Shown: piece by piece, positions 1-9,247 of the stretch
Position numbering within the stretch: the stretch's first letter is position 1
Layout: every line of letters starts with the position of its first letter
Assembly: GCA_002840895.1 (NCBI GenBank)
Contig: PHCZ01000001.1
Location: 476,278 to 540,277 of the forward strand
DNA: 64,000 bases
Reading direction: 5' to 3'
DNA from: Bacteroidetes bacterium HGW-Bacteroidetes-8
Lineage (GTDB): Bacteria > Bacteroidota > Bacteroidia > Bacteroidales > UBA932
Position numbers and translations under genes: made by a program
The notes under the pieces: model-generated
What the model was told of the DNA's origin: nothing
Database searches by the model: none
What the model saw: only the letters and a program-made list of their open reading frames with translations

Positions 1-502
1 AATGGGAACCGGAGCTAACTCTTGTTTCTTTGATGGTAATGAAATTGTAGATAATGTTCCGGCCTGTGGCTATATTCTTGGAGATGAGGGGAGCGGTGCG
101 GTCCTCGGGAAAAAATTTATATCAGATTACCTTAAGAGGCAACTTCCTGCAGATCTTAATGCTCAGTTTGATCTTAAATACAATCTTAACTACAGCATAG
201 TGATAGAGAGGGTATACAGACAACCATTTCCAAACAGGTATCTTGCCACTTTTTCTGTATTCCTTAACGAGAACAAAACTCACCCATACGTGGATAAATT
301 CCTGAGAGAGTGCTTTAATGAGTTCTTTACAAGAAATATTATGCAGTATGACTACAAAAAATACCCAGTGAACTTAGTAGGCTCTGTGGCATTTCACTAT
401 AAGGAGATTTTAGTTGATGTTGCATCAAAACTCGGTATTAAAATTGGGAAAATAGTACAGTCTCCCATAGACGGACTGGCAGAATATCACAAATCTTTAT
501 AA
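1..502 (+). CDS. BadF/BadG-type amino-sugar kinase, 3' part (5' end outside window)
   Basis: C-terminal part of an ASKHA-fold kinase of the BadF/BadG/BcrA/BcrD family, which includes N-acetylglucosamine and N-acetylmuramate kinases. The visible part opens with GTGANS and carries GDEGSG about 30 residues later; these correspond to the second phosphate-binding and adenosine-side motifs of the family. About 166 residues are visible, whereas complete members have about 280, so the apparent ATG at base 2 is internal and the gene runs off the left edge. murQ follows after 4 nt. In Tannerella a kinase of this family (MurK) makes MurNAc-6-phosphate for MurQ, so MurNAc or GlcNAc phosphorylation in the cytoplasm is the likely role. 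Substrate choice cannot be read from the sequence. Confidence 0.85.
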   Translation, partial: MGTGANSCFFDGNEIVDNVPACGYILGDEGSGAVLGKKFISDYLKRQLPADLNAQFDLKYNLNYSIVIERVYRQPFPNRYLATFSVFLNENKTHPYVDKFLRECFNEFFTRNIMQYDYKKYPVNLVGSVAFHYKEILVDVASKLGIKIGKIVQSPIDGLAEYHKSL

Positions 503-506
503 TCCA

Positions 507-1319
507 ATGAGAGTTACAGAACAATCATCAAATTATAATCATCTGGACAAGATGTCCACGTTGGAACTTCTGGTTAATATAAATAACGAAGATAAAACAG
601 TGCCTTTTGCGGTAGAGAGGTGCATACCTCAGATAGAGAAGCTTGTTGACGGTATTGTTGAGAGACTCTCAAGAGGAGGTAGGCTATTCTATTTGGGAGC
701 AGGAACAAGCGGTCGTCTGGGAATCCTTGACGCTTCTGAGATTCCGCCAACATTCGGAGCTCCGTTTGATTTGGTTATTGGTCTTATTGCAGGTGGTGAT
801 AAAGCAATAAGAAGAGCCGTAGAGGCTGCCGAAGACAGTTGGGAGGGGGGATGGAATGATATGCAGCAGTACGGAGTAGATAACGACGATATTGTTGTGG
901 GTATTGCTGCTTCCGGGACTACACCCTATGTTATTGGTGCAGTAAAAGAGTCCAGGTCAAGAGGAATTCTTACTGCGTGTGTTACCTGCAATCCAAACAG
1001 CCCTTTGGCTGCAGAGGTTGATATTCCAATAGAGGCCGTGGTAGGCCCCGAATTTGTAACCGGAAGTACAAGAATGAAAGCAGGGACAGCCCAAAAGCTG
1101 GTTCTTAATATGATTACCACATCTGCTATGATTAGACTTGGTCACGTAAAAGGGAATAAGATGGTAGATATGCAGTTGACAAATGCCAAGTTGGTAGACA
1201 GAGGAACAAGAATGATTATGGACGAAGCCTCAATTTCAGACTATGAACAGGCAAAAGAGCTGCTTCTCACCCACGGCTCAGTTAGAAAGGGCGTAGATTT
1301 CTTTAAAAATCAGAGATAA
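507..1319 (+). CDS. murQ: N-acetylmuramic acid 6-phosphate etherase MurQ
   Basis: Cytoplasmic SIS-fold etherase that cleaves the lactyl ether of MurNAc-6-phosphate to give GlcNAc-6-phosphate and D-lactate in peptidoglycan recycling. The family signature is plain: GAGTSGRLGILDASE near residue 65, followed by PPTFG, and the later block GPEFVTGSTRMKAGTAQK near residue 180. At 270 residues it is slightly shorter than the E. coli enzyme (about 300), as is common in this phylum, and no motif is missing. It starts 4 nt after the kinase gene and 12 nt before recR, so it is probably co-transcribed with both. The kinase-etherase order supports MurNAc salvage. Confidence 0.96.
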   Translation: MRVTEQSSNYNHLDKMSTLELLVNINNEDKTVPFAVERCIPQIEKLVDGIVERLSRGGRLFYLGAGTSGRLGILDASEIPPTFGAPFDLVIGLIAGGDKAIRRAVEAAEDSWEGGWNDMQQYGVDNDDIVVGIAASGTTPYVIGAVKESRSRGILTACVTCNPNSPLAAEVDIPIEAVVGPEFVTGSTRMKAGTAQKLVLNMITTSAMIRLGHVKGNKMVDMQLTNAKLVDRGTRMIMDEASISDYEQAKELLLTHGSVRKGVDFFKNQR

Positions 1320-1331
1320 CAGCCATTTGAA

Positions 1332-1955
1332 ATGTTCAGAAACAGTCTCTCATCATCACTGTTGTCCAATGCTGTAGAGGAGCTTACAGCTCTACCCGGT
1401 ATTGGTCGCAAGAGTGCATTGAGATTTGCACTTCATCTTCTTAAACAACCCAGAGAAAATGTAGAGAGATTCTCAAAGGCAATAATAAGAATGAGAGAGG
1501 AGATTAAATATTGCAGTATATGCAATATGATATCCGACACTCCTATTTGTTCAGTTTGCAGTGACACCAGAAGGGATTCATCGCTTGTTTGTGTTGTTGA
1601 GAGCATAAGAGATGTCCTCAGTATTGAAAATACAGGCGAATTCAAAGGTCTCTACCACGTGCTTGGTGGTATAATCTCCCCAATGGATGGAGTCTCTCCA
1701 TCTGATCTCTCTATAGACTCTCTTGTTAACAGAGTCGAAAGAGGTGGAGTAGAGGAGGTTTTTCTGGCTCTCAGTACCACAATGGAGGGAGAGACCACAT
1801 CATACTATATCTACAAAAAGATAGGAAGATTTCCGGTAAAAGTAAGCACTATTGCCAGAGGTGTAGGTTTCGGAGATGAACTTGAGTTTACGGACGAAGT
1901 TACCCTGGGAAGATCAATAACCAACAGACAGCCATTTATACCAGTTAATCAGTAA
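1332..1955 (+). CDS. recR: recombination mediator protein RecR
   Basis: RecR works with RecO (and RecF) to load RecA on gapped DNA. The 207-residue protein has the expected order: an N-terminal helix-hairpin-helix ([17 protein letters not shown], about residues 20-37), a four-cysteine zinc element (CSIC then CSVC, about residues 58-76), a Toprim domain starting at LVCVVES with the acidic stretch [10 protein letters not shown], and the C-terminal [18 protein letters not shown] block. It lies 12 nt after murQ and 12 nt before the symporter gene. It is therefore a housekeeping repair gene embedded in what is otherwise a salvage and transport operon. Confidence 0.97.
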   Translation: MFRNSLSSSLLSNAVEELTALPGIGRKSALRFALHLLKQPRENVERFSKAIIRMREEIKYCSICNMISDTPICSVCSDTRRDSSLVCVVESIRDVLSIENTGEFKGLYHVLGGIISPMDGVSPSDLSIDSLVNRVERGGVEEVFLALSTTMEGETTSYYIYKKIGRFPVKVSTIARGVGFGDELEFTDEVTLGRSITNRQPFIPVNQ

Positions 1956-1967
1956 AAATCAAATATT

Positions 1968-3458
1968 ATGCATCAATTTCCTTTATCGTGGCTTTTAATA
2001 GCCTTTACACTCTACACAGCATTGCTGTTTTTTGTATCGTGGTTAACCTCAAGAAAGGCAGATATGGGATCATATTTCCTTGGTAATAAAAGATCTCCGT
2101 GGTATATTGTTGCATATGGAATGGTTGGAACATCAATTTCCGGAGTGACATTTATATCTGTTCCCGGGAATGTATTAAACCAAAACTTCTACTATATGCC
2201 TCTGGTTTTGGGTTTTCTTCTTGGATATATGGTTATAGCCCAAATACTTATACCGTTATACTATAAGATGAACCTCACCTCTATCTACACCTATCTGGAG
2301 AAGAGGTTTGGGTTTTACTCATATAAAACAGGAGCTTCTGTATTTATGGTATCCAGAATTCTGGGTGCTGCAGTGAGGATTTTTGTGGTTGTACTGGTTC
2401 TGCACACCTTCCTTCCGGAGGGATCTGTGCCATTTTGGGTAGTTGCATTTATATTTATGTTCCTGATTTTCCTATACACATTCAGGGGTGGTGTCAAGAC
2501 CATTATCTGGACAGATGTTCTCCAGACAACATTTATGCTTCTTGCCGTGTTTCTCACCATATTCAGTATAGCAAGAGCTATGGACTGGAGTGTTGGTGAG
2601 ATGCTCACCGAGGTAAGAAAATCAACATTTTCCGGATGGCTGGACTGGGAGTGGAGTCACGGCACCAATGCAATTAAACAGTTTATTGCAGGTATTTTTA
2701 TCACTATTGTGATGACAGGATTGGATCAGGAGATGATGCAGAAAAACCTCTCTTGTAAAAACATTAAAGAGGCTCAAAAAAATGTATATACTACCAGTGT
2801 TACAATAGTAGTAGTTAACTACTTCTTTCTACTTTTGGGAGCAGTTTTAGCAATTTTTGTCAGCAGTAAACTCGGAGGTATGGAGGGAATTGGTCTTGCA
2901 GATGCCCAAGGGATTTTTACAAAAGCTCAAACAGACAAACTTTTCCCAACTATTGCAAGTCAGTATCTTGGTCTTGGAGTAGGTCTATTCTTCATAATTG
3001 GTCTCATCTCTGCATCATATCCAAGCGCGGGTGGGGCCCTTACTTCACTTACAACATCTTTTTGCATAGACTTTGTAGGCTTTAACAGCAGAACAGATCT
3101 ATCTGAGATCAGAAAAAAGAGAATTCGTCAGATGGCTCACGCAGGCTTTGCCTTTCTCTTCTTTTTAATAATTGTGATTCTCCATATTGTAAACAAGCAG
3201 GCTATAATAGACCTTGTCTATCTGTTGGCAGCATACACCTACGGACCGCTCTTAGGACTCTTCTTCTTTGGTCTTCTCACAAAGTATCAGGTAAAGGATA
3301 GATTCATTCCGTTTGTAGCAATAGCATCTCCGCTTATATGCTACGTTCTGGATACTGTTGGCAAAGATATGCTGGGGTTCGGCTTCGGATTTACGATATT
3401 GATTGTAAACGGACTTCTGACATTCTTTGGGATGTACCTTTTAAGGGTGAAGAGGTAG
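1968..3458 (+). CDS. sodium:solute symporter (SSS family)
   Basis: Inner-membrane Na+-coupled solute importer of the SSS/SLC5 family, 496 residues with about 13 hydrophobic segments. The N-terminal region (FLGNKRSPWYIVAYGMVGTSISGVTFISVPG, split as FLGNKRSPW and GTSISGVTFISVPG) matches the conserved helix 1 and 2 region of the family, and the ASYPSAGGALTSLTTSFC stretch near residue 350 is the helix-8 region whose Ser/Thr residues line the Na2 site. The substrate is not evident. Its position directly after kinase-murQ-recR makes an amino sugar such as MurNAc, GlcNAc or sialic acid a reasonable guess. mntP follows after 7 nt. Confidence 0.9.
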   Translation: MHQFPLSWLLIAFTLYTALLFFVSWLTSRKADMGSYFLGNKRSPWYIVAYGMVGTSISGVTFISVPGNVLNQNFYYMPLVLGFLLGYMVIAQILIPLYYKMNLTSIYTYLEKRFGFYSYKTGASVFMVSRILGAAVRIFVVVLVLHTFLPEGSVPFWVVAFIFMFLIFLYTFRGGVKTIIWTDVLQTTFMLLAVFLTIFSIARAMDWSVGEMLTEVRKSTFSGWLDWEWSHGTNAIKQFIAGIFITIVMTGLDQEMMQKNLSCKNIKEAQKNVYTTSVTIVVVNYFFLLLGAVLAIFVSSKLGGMEGIGLADAQGIFTKAQTDKLFPTIASQYLGLGVGLFFIIGLISASYPSAGGALTSLTTSFCIDFVGFNSRTDLSEIRKKRIRQMAHAGFAFLFFLIIVILHIVNKQAIIDLVYLLAAYTYGPLLGLFFFGLLTKYQVKDRFIPFVAIASPLICYVLDTVGKDMLGFGFGFTILIVNGLLTFFGMYLLRVKR

Positions 3459-3465
3459 AGTTGTT

Positions 3466-4044
3466 ATGAGTTTTCTCTCCATACTGCTTCTCGCTTTCGG
3501 GCTGAGTTTTGACACTTTTGCAGTATCTCTCTCTTGTGGAATATCACTTCCTCAAATTAAAAGAGTTAAGTTTTTAAAGATTGTATCAGGTTTTGCCATT
3601 TTTCAATCGGGCTTCATACTGCTTGGGTGGCTGCTGGGGTATAAGGTTTTGGTGTATGTGTCTGCTATAGACCACTGGATTGCTTTCTCACTTCTAACTT
3701 ACATTGGAATAAAGATGATCTTTGATGGATTTAAAAGAGGAGATACAGACAAACCGTGTATAGATATCACAAATAACCGCTCTCTTGCAATTGTCTCTTT
3801 TGCTACCAGCATAGATGCATTTGCTATCGGTATATCTTTAGCTATGATTGATATCACCCCTGACAGACTATTTCTGATTTGGCTTTCGGTAGCACTGGTA
3901 ACAGCATCGGCATCTGCCGTAGGAATAAAATGGGGCAGATTTTTAGGATGTAAAGCCGGAATCAGGGCAATGGTTTTGGGTGGCATTATTCTGTTGTCTC
4001 TTGGATTGAAAATTTTGATTGAGCATCTGGATATTTTATCTTAA
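3466..4044 (+). CDS. mntP: manganese efflux pump MntP
   Basis: Small inner-membrane protein (192 residues, six hydrophobic helices) of the MntP/DUF204 family, which exports Mn2+. It has the two family repeats, each with an acidic residue in a membrane helix: LSFDTFAVSLSCGI near residue 14 and SFATSIDAFAIGISLAM near residue 110. These Asp residues are the expected metal ligands. It sits 7 nt after the symporter gene and has no manganese riboswitch ahead of it, so expression appears to follow the upstream operon. Its stop codon overlaps the -7 box proposed for mqnA. Confidence 0.92.
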   Translation: MSFLSILLLAFGLSFDTFAVSLSCGISLPQIKRVKFLKIVSGFAIFQSGFILLGWLLGYKVLVYVSAIDHWIAFSLLTYIGIKMIFDGFKRGDTDKPCIDITNNRSLAIVSFATSIDAFAIGISLAMIDITPDRLFLIWLSVALVTASASAVGIKWGRFLGCKAGIRAMVLGGIILLSLGLKILIEHLDILS

Positions 4045-4049
4045 CTTTG
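4019..4049 (+). promoter_or_regulatory. putative Bacteroidetes-type promoter of mqnA
   Basis: TAACTTTG at 4042-4049 matches the TAnnTTTG -7 box, with TTG at 4019-4021 after a 20-nt spacer. The box includes the stop codon of mntP. The expected start of transcription near 4056 leaves a leader of about 25 nt before mqnA. Confidence 0.6.
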
Positions 4050-4081
4050 CTGGCGGCAAAATGTACCTAAACTCTTTATAA

Positions 4082-4849
4082 ATGCTCATTCGTGTATCGG
4101 CCATATCCTATCTTAACACTCTTCCTTTCGTTTACGGTTTAATGAACCATCCCGTTTACGAGAAGATAGAGCTCACCCTCTCTACACCTGAGGCTTCTGC
4201 CAGGGATCTGTTGGAGGGGAGGATCGATATAGGAATAGTACCATCAGCAGTTATTCCGCAAATTGGCGTTAATAATATTATATCGGATTACTGTATTGGT
4301 GCAAATGGCAAAGTGGCCAGTGTTTTGCTATGCAGCGGAGTTGATGTGAAAGATATTGAGAGGGTATATCTGGACAGTGAGTCCAGAACTTCGGTTTTGT
4401 TGTCCAGGATTCTTTTCAGAAACCATTGGAAAACAGACCCAGCATACTCTCCATTTGACGCATCCAAGAGCGAAATAGATACCGGTAAATCATATATTTT
4501 AATAGGAGATAAGGCATTGTTATATGCCGATAAGTTCCTCTTTGTTTACGACCTTGCAGAGGAGTGGATAAAATACAAGAGACTCCCTTTTGTTTTTGCT
4601 TGCTGGACCTCTAAGCGAAAACTGGAGAGCTCCTTTGTTAAAGAGTTCAATGAAGCACTTGCTTTTGGTTTGGATAACATTGAAAACTCACTAACCACTC
4701 TCCCACATAATTTTGATAACTCATTTGCTTACAATTATCTTAAAAATAATATTTCCTTCAATCTCAGCCCCGATAAACGGGAGGGACTCTCAGAGTTCTG
4801 GAGTCTTGCTCTGGAAGAGATGAAGTCGAAGGTCCGATGGTTTGGCTAA
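4082..4849 (+). CDS. mqnA: menaquinone biosynthesis protein MqnA (chorismate dehydratase)
   Basis: MqnA dehydrates chorismate to 3-enolpyruvylbenzoate, the first step of the futalosine pathway to menaquinone. The 255-residue protein has the periplasmic-binding-protein-like fold of the family, with the N-terminal SAISYLNTLPFVYGL motif, the GRIDIGIVPSAVI block near residue 48, IIGDKAL-like ILIGDKALL near residue 140 and the PFVFACWTSKR stretch near residue 172. It has no signal peptide and so is cytoplasmic. It has its own promoter-like sequence just upstream. The other mqn genes are not in this window. Confidence 0.92.
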   Translation: MLIRVSAISYLNTLPFVYGLMNHPVYEKIELTLSTPEASARDLLEGRIDIGIVPSAVIPQIGVNNIISDYCIGANGKVASVLLCSGVDVKDIERVYLDSESRTSVLLSRILFRNHWKTDPAYSPFDASKSEIDTGKSYILIGDKALLYADKFLFVYDLAEEWIKYKRLPFVFACWTSKRKLESSFVKEFNEALAFGLDNIENSLTTLPHNFDNSFAYNYLKNNISFNLSPDKREGLSEFWSLALEEMKSKVRWFG

Positions 4850-4909
4850 TGTTATGCCCTGTTCCGGGGCAATCCGAAGTAAATAACAAACCATTAAACG
4901 GATCAAATT

Positions 4910-5860
4910 ATGCTCGAAATATTTTACAAACAAAAGGGACAGCTGGTAACCACCGATGAGCTAAGTGCTCTGGATAGTCTGGGTTATGACGATATACTCT
5001 GGATTGATCTCACATCACCCACAGGAGAGGAGAAGAGGGGAATAGAGGGGTATCTTAATACTACTCTTCAAAGCAGGGCACAGGCAGAGGAGATTGAGAG
5101 CTCTTCAAGATACTCGGAGAGTGAGACCACCATCTTCATAAACACAAATTTTTTGATCCCCGGTCCGGATGACTACTCAATGGAGGCGGTCTCATTTATT
5201 CTTTGTGAGGGGATCATCGTATCCATCAGACACGTTCCCCTGAGGAGTTTTACAGATTTGCAGCGAAGGCTATTGGCAAACTACAGGACAATGCCTACCG
5301 GATACCACATTTTAATAGGAATTCTTGAGAACAGAATTGACCTTGATGCAGATATGATAGAGCTGATGTCTAAGGAGATAGCTCAGTTCAGTAGAAAAGT
5401 GGGACACGGAGGACAGATGGGAGAGGAGTTCATTCTAGATATTAACCAGCTTCAGGAGAACACAATGTTGGTAAGAGAGAACATCGTAGATAAGCAGAGG
5501 ATGATCTCAAGTATTTTAAAAAGTGACAAGTTTCCAAGAGACGTATTCCCTAAACTCAATGTCTTAATTAAAGACGTTAATTCTCTTATTAATCATACCA
5601 ACTTCAGTTTCGAGAGGCTGGAGTATATGCAGAATACTGTACTGGGACTTATCAATCTTGAGCAGAACCGTATTATGAAGATCTTTACATTTGTCTCGTT
5701 ACTCTTTATGCCACCAACCGTAATTGCCAGTATCTACGGTATGAATGTAGACCTCCCAATATTGGGAGGTGTTATAGATTTTGCCCTTATTATGCTCATT
5801 ATGATGGTTACTGTAGTAACTGTCTCTATACTTTTTCGACGCAAAAGAATGCTTAAGTAA
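4910..5860 (+). CDS. corA: CorA-family magnesium/cobalt transporter
   Basis: Pentameric Mg2+ (and Co2+) channel of the inner membrane. The 316-residue protein has an N-terminal cytoplasmic domain, a long helical stalk (about residues 150-250), then two C-terminal membrane helices. The selectivity-filter motif YGMN follows the first helix at about residues 277-280 (FMPPTVIASIYGMNVDLP). It ends with a basic tail, RRKRMLK. No Mg2+ riboswitch is visible in the 60-nt gap after mqnA, which holds only a weak hairpin (TGCCC/GGGCA near 4856-4873). It converges on the POT gene with a 15-nt gap. Confidence 0.94.
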   Translation: MLEIFYKQKGQLVTTDELSALDSLGYDDILWIDLTSPTGEEKRGIEGYLNTTLQSRAQAEEIESSSRYSESETTIFINTNFLIPGPDDYSMEAVSFILCEGIIVSIRHVPLRSFTDLQRRLLANYRTMPTGYHILIGILENRIDLDADMIELMSKEIAQFSRKVGHGGQMGEEFILDINQLQENTMLVRENIVDKQRMISSILKSDKFPRDVFPKLNVLIKDVNSLINHTNFSFERLEYMQNTVLGLINLEQNRIMKIFTFVSLLFMPPTVIASIYGMNVDLPILGGVIDFALIMLIMMVTVVTVSILFRRKRMLK

Positions 5861-5875
5861 AATAACCTTAGGAGA

Positions 5876-7165
5876 CTATTTCCCTACATCTTTAGCGATA
5901 TATTTATTATAGAGTGTTAAAGAGATCATACTCGCAACTCCGATACCGGCAAGGATAAACCACAAAGTACGTGGTTGATTCAAGTTATCTACATACTTGA
6001 CATAGAGAGAAGAGCCCAGAAACCCTCCAATGCTGCTTCCTATTACACCATAGAGAAAAGAGTATCCTAAATATAGCGCCTTTTTATCTGCAGGGGCAAT
6101 AAGACCGATGTAAGAGATAAATTTAGGGTGGGTTGTCATTTCGCCAAGTGTGAATACCATTATCCCTGTTATAAAGATCCAGGGAGATGAGGAGAATGCA
6201 AGAATGGCCATACCAATTGTTCCTAGTCCAATCCCGAATATCATTGTAGGGAGTGCAGGGCTTCTCTTAACAATATTTGAAACAAAAAGTTGAAGAACAA
6301 TTATTACCCCCGCATTAATAACAGTAACGTGCTCAACATCAAATTTCCAGGATGGATTATCTATGAAAACTCCCAAAAAAGAGTTAACTGCACTATTTAG
6401 AGCTGTCATATCTACATAATCTCTTACATACCAAAGCACAGTTCCGAACATCTGAAAATAGAGAATCCAGAAAGCGGAGTAGAGGAAAATCATTAGAATG
6501 AATCTCCAGTCCTTGATAACCATCACCATATCCTTGAAGACTTTTGAAAGACTTTTGGTGCTCTTCTCTCTGATGGGCTCTTTATAGATAAAAATATTAA
6601 TAATCAAAAGAATAACTCCATTGATAGCTGCCATATAGAATATGTAACTGTAAGAGTAAGATTTTAAAATTGGAACAAGAATTAGAGGGAAAAGAAATGC
6701 TCCTAAATTAATTGACCAATAAAAAATTCCGAACCCTAATGTGGAGTTTGATTCATTCGTATTTCTTGCAATTGTCCCCGATATTACCGGCTTAAAAAAT
6801 CCGGCTCCCAGAGCCATAATAACAAGAGAGAGAAATACCAGAATATATCTGCTGGACATCCCCGTTAAAGAGTATCCCAGAATCATACAGATAAAGGCAA
6901 ATGTTAGCACCCTTCTGTAGCCGTACCTCTCCGCAATTGCACCTGAAATTATTGGTAAAAAGTACAACAGTGGCGGGATTGTTCCCAAAATTGCTCCTGC
7001 CTGCTCCTTACTGAAACCAAGCCCGCCACTCTCATAGCCAAGTATCAGAAAAACCGATAAAACAGACATTACACCATAGTATGAGCCCCTCTCCAGGAAC
7101 TCCATCACAATGACTGTCCAAAAGTTTTTTGGGAATGATTTAATTCCCGTTTTTTGATTATCCAT
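5876..7165 (-). CDS. POT/PTR-family oligopeptide:H+ symporter (MFS)
   Basis: Proton-coupled di/tripeptide importer of the inner membrane. The 429-residue protein has the POT signature in helix 1, EFLERGSYYG (ExxERxxYYG, about residues 22-31, the proton-coupling motif), and the PTR2 signature FYWSINLGAFLFP near residue 150. About 12 hydrophobic segments are visible, with the usual central cytoplasmic break rich in Lys (REKSTKSLSKVFKD near residue 200). It is divergent from rpsA and has its own promoter. Peptide uptake fits a proteolytic, amino-acid-using life style, but the ligand is inferred only from the family. Confidence 0.88.
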   Translation of the reverse strand: MDNQKTGIKSFPKNFWTVIVMEFLERGSYYGVMSVLSVFLILGYESGGLGFSKEQAGAILGTIPPLLYFLPIISGAIAERYGYRRVLTFAFICMILGYSLTGMSSRYILVFLSLVIMALGAGFFKPVISGTIARNTNESNSTLGFGIFYWSINLGAFLFPLILVPILKSYSYSYIFYMAAINGVILLIINIFIYKEPIREKSTKSLSKVFKDMVMVIKDWRFILMIFLYSAFWILYFQMFGTVLWYVRDYVDMTALNSAVNSFLGVFIDNPSWKFDVEHVTVINAGVIIVLQLFVSNIVKRSPALPTMIFGIGLGTIGMAILAFSSSPWIFITGIMVFTLGEMTTHPKFISYIGLIAPADKKALYLGYSFLYGVIGSSIGGFLGSSLYVKYVDNLNQPRTLWFILAGIGVASMISLTLYNKYIAKDVGK

Positions 7166-7187
7166 AATATTAAGTTTGTTCAGTTCC

Positions 7188-7218
7188 CAAAGATAATTGG
7201 AATTTAATATATTACAAA
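7188..7218 (-). promoter_or_regulatory. putative promoter of the POT transporter gene
   Basis: On the minus strand, TTTG (7218-7215), a 19-nt spacer and TATCTTTG (7195-7188) match the Bacteroidetes -33/-7 consensus. The gene starts 22 nt downstream of the -7 box. Confidence 0.7.
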
Positions 7219-7238
7219 TTCAAAATCGATAATTATTA

Positions 7239-7270
7239 TTTGGCTGTTTGTGAAAAAAATGTTACTTTTG
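7239..7270 (+). promoter_or_regulatory. putative promoter of rpsA
   Basis: TTTG at 7239-7242, a 20-nt spacer and TACTTTTG at 7263-7270 match the Bacteroidetes -33/-7 consensus. Transcription from about 7277 would give a leader of about 56 nt. A small CCCA/TGGG hairpin lies close to the predicted start. Confidence 0.7.
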
Positions 7271-7333
7271 GGGCTCCCATTTTTGGGCTTATAAATAATG
7301 TCTAACTACTAGAAGTTTAAAGAATTAAGAAAA

Positions 7334-9241
7334 ATGACAAAAGAGAGAAAAGAGATCCTCGATTCAGAGGAGCAAATTGAAATCATCAAAAAAAATGATG
7401 AAAAACTGGAAGCATTCATAGAGGATGAGTCCGCACCGGTAGATGCTACTACCAGAAAAAGAAAAAGTAATGTATCTGTTGCAGTAGATAAATTCGACTG
7501 GGATGCATACGAAAAAGAGTACGTTTATGACACCGAGAAGGATGTAATCGAAGACAAGTACAGCCAGACTCTTTCCAAAGTGATAGAGAATGAGGTTGTA
7601 GAGGGAACAGTAGTAGTCTTTAATAAAAGAGAGGTTATTGTTAACATCGGTTACAAAAGTGAAGGCGTTATCAGCATAAACGAGTTCCGTTACAATCCCG
7701 AACTGGCTGTTGGGGACAAGGTTGAAGTTTACGTAGAGAATGCAGAGGATAAAAGAGGTCAGCTTATCCTTTCTCACAAAAAGGCACGTTCACTCCGCTC
7801 TTGGGACAGGGTAAACGAGGCATTTGAAAAAGATGAAATCGTTAAAGGTTACATTAAGTGCAGGACTAAGGGCGGTATGATTGTAGATGTATTCGGCATC
7901 GAGGCATTCCTTCCCGGTTCTCAGATTGATGTTAAACCAATCCGCGATTACGATGTCTATGTCAACAAGACTATGGAGTTCAAAATCGTTAAGATTAACC
8001 ACGAATTCCGTAATGTTGTTGTATCTCACAAGGCGCTTATTGAGGCAGAACTTGAGGCACAGAAAGCAGACATCATTGGCAAACTTGAAAAAGGGCAGAT
8101 TCTAGAAGGTGTAGTTAAGAACATCACCTCATACGGAGTATTTGTAGACCTTGGCGGTGTAGACGGACTTATCCATATCACTGACCTCTCCTGGGGAAGA
8201 ATCAACCATCCGGAAGAGGTTGTACAGTTGGATGAGAAGATTAATGTTGTTATTCTTGACTTTGATGATACCAAAAAACGTATCGCTCTTGGTCTTAAAC
8301 AACTTAGTTCACACCCTTGGGACTCTCTCAATTCGGAGCTTCAAGTAGGAGACAAAGTTAAAGGTAAAGTTGTCGTTATTGCAGATTACGGAGCATTCAT
8401 AGAGATTCAGCCAGGTGTAGAAGGTCTTATACACGTATCTGAGATGTCCTGGTCACTTCACCTTCGCAGCGCTCAGGACTTCCTTAAAGTAGGTGACGAG
8501 GTTGAGGCTGTTATTCTTACCCTTGACAGAGACGAAAGAAAGATGTCTTTAGGTATCAAGCAACTTAAGAGTGATCCTTGGACAAGCATTAATGAGAGAT
8601 ATCCTGTAGGTGCAAAATGTACAGCAACAGTTCGCAACTTCACAAACTTCGGAGTTTTTGTTGAGCTTGAAGAGGGTGTAGATGGTCTTGTTCACATAAG
8701 CGACCTCTCTTGGACTAAGAAGATTAAACACCCGTCTGAGTTTACTACAGTAGGAGACGCGCTGGAGGTGACTGTTCTTGAAGTAGATCAGGAAAATCGC
8801 CGCTTAAGCCTTGGTCATAAGCAACTTGAGGAGAATCCGTGGGATGTGTTTGAGACAGTTTTCTCAACAAATTCAGTGCACGAAGGGACAATTACTGCTT
8901 ATGTAGATAAAGGCGCAACAGTAGCACTCCCTTATGGTGTTGAAGGTTATGTTAGCCAGAAGAACATTATTAAAGAGGATGGTACTCAGGCAAAAGTAGA
9001 AGAGAAACTGGAGTTTAAGGTTATTGAATTCAACAAAACAACTAAGAGAATTGTTTTATCACATACTAAATTGTTTGAAGAACAAAAAAGAGAGGAGCCA
9101 AAGGAGAGGGTTACAGAGGGGGATTCAACTCAAAAAGCTGTTAAGAAATTAAAAGCCAACCTTGAGAAGACAACTTTAGGTGACATAAGCGAACTTGCAG
9201 CTCTTAAGAGTGAGATGGAAAACAAGGATTCGGAGAAATAA
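7334..9241 (+). CDS. rpsA: 30S ribosomal protein S1
   Basis: RNA-binding ribosomal protein that brings mRNA to the 30S subunit; it is especially relevant in a phylum that rarely uses Shine-Dalgarno pairing. The 635-residue protein has an acidic N-terminal extension of about 85 residues and then six S1 (OB-fold) repeats, beginning near GTVVVFNKREV, GYIKCRTKGG, GVVKNITSYG, GKVVVIADYG, ATVRNFTNFG and GTITAYVDKG. Repeats 3-5 are the most canonical (VDGLIHITDLSW type) and repeats 1, 2 and 6 are diverged, as in other S1 proteins. The tail is charged. rnz follows after 6 nt. Confidence 0.96.
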   Translation: MTKERKEILDSEEQIEIIKKNDEKLEAFIEDESAPVDATTRKRKSNVSVAVDKFDWDAYEKEYVYDTEKDVIEDKYSQTLSKVIENEVVEGTVVVFNKREVIVNIGYKSEGVISINEFRYNPELAVGDKVEVYVENAEDKRGQLILSHKKARSLRSWDRVNEAFEKDEIVKGYIKCRTKGGMIVDVFGIEAFLPGSQIDVKPIRDYDVYVNKTMEFKIVKINHEFRNVVVSHKALIEAELEAQKADIIGKLEKGQILEGVVKNITSYGVFVDLGGVDGLIHITDLSWGRINHPEEVVQLDEKINVVILDFDDTKKRIALGLKQLSSHPWDSLNSELQVGDKVKGKVVVIADYGAFIEIQPGVEGLIHVSEMSWSLHLRSAQDFLKVGDEVEAVILTLDRDERKMSLGIKQLKSDPWTSINERYPVGAKCTATVRNFTNFGVFVELEEGVDGLVHISDLSWTKKIKHPSEFTTVGDALEVTVLEVDQENRRLSLGHKQLEENPWDVFETVFSTNSVHEGTITAYVDKGATVALPYGVEGYVSQKNIIKEDGTQAKVEEKLEFKVIEFNKTTKRIVLSHTKLFEEQKREEPKERVTEGDSTQKAVKKLKANLEKTTLGDISELAALKSEMENKDSEK

Positions 9242-9247
9242 ACTTTA

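Noticed and set aside
4856-4873. Hairpin TGCCC/GGGCA between mqnA and corA as terminator or riboswitch
   Set aside because: The stem is short, there is no T run, and no Mg2+ or other riboswitch consensus is visible.
7364-8331. Minus-strand frames within rpsA (for example 7364-7777)
   Set aside because: They are antisense to strongly conserved S1 domains and have no own promoter or homology.
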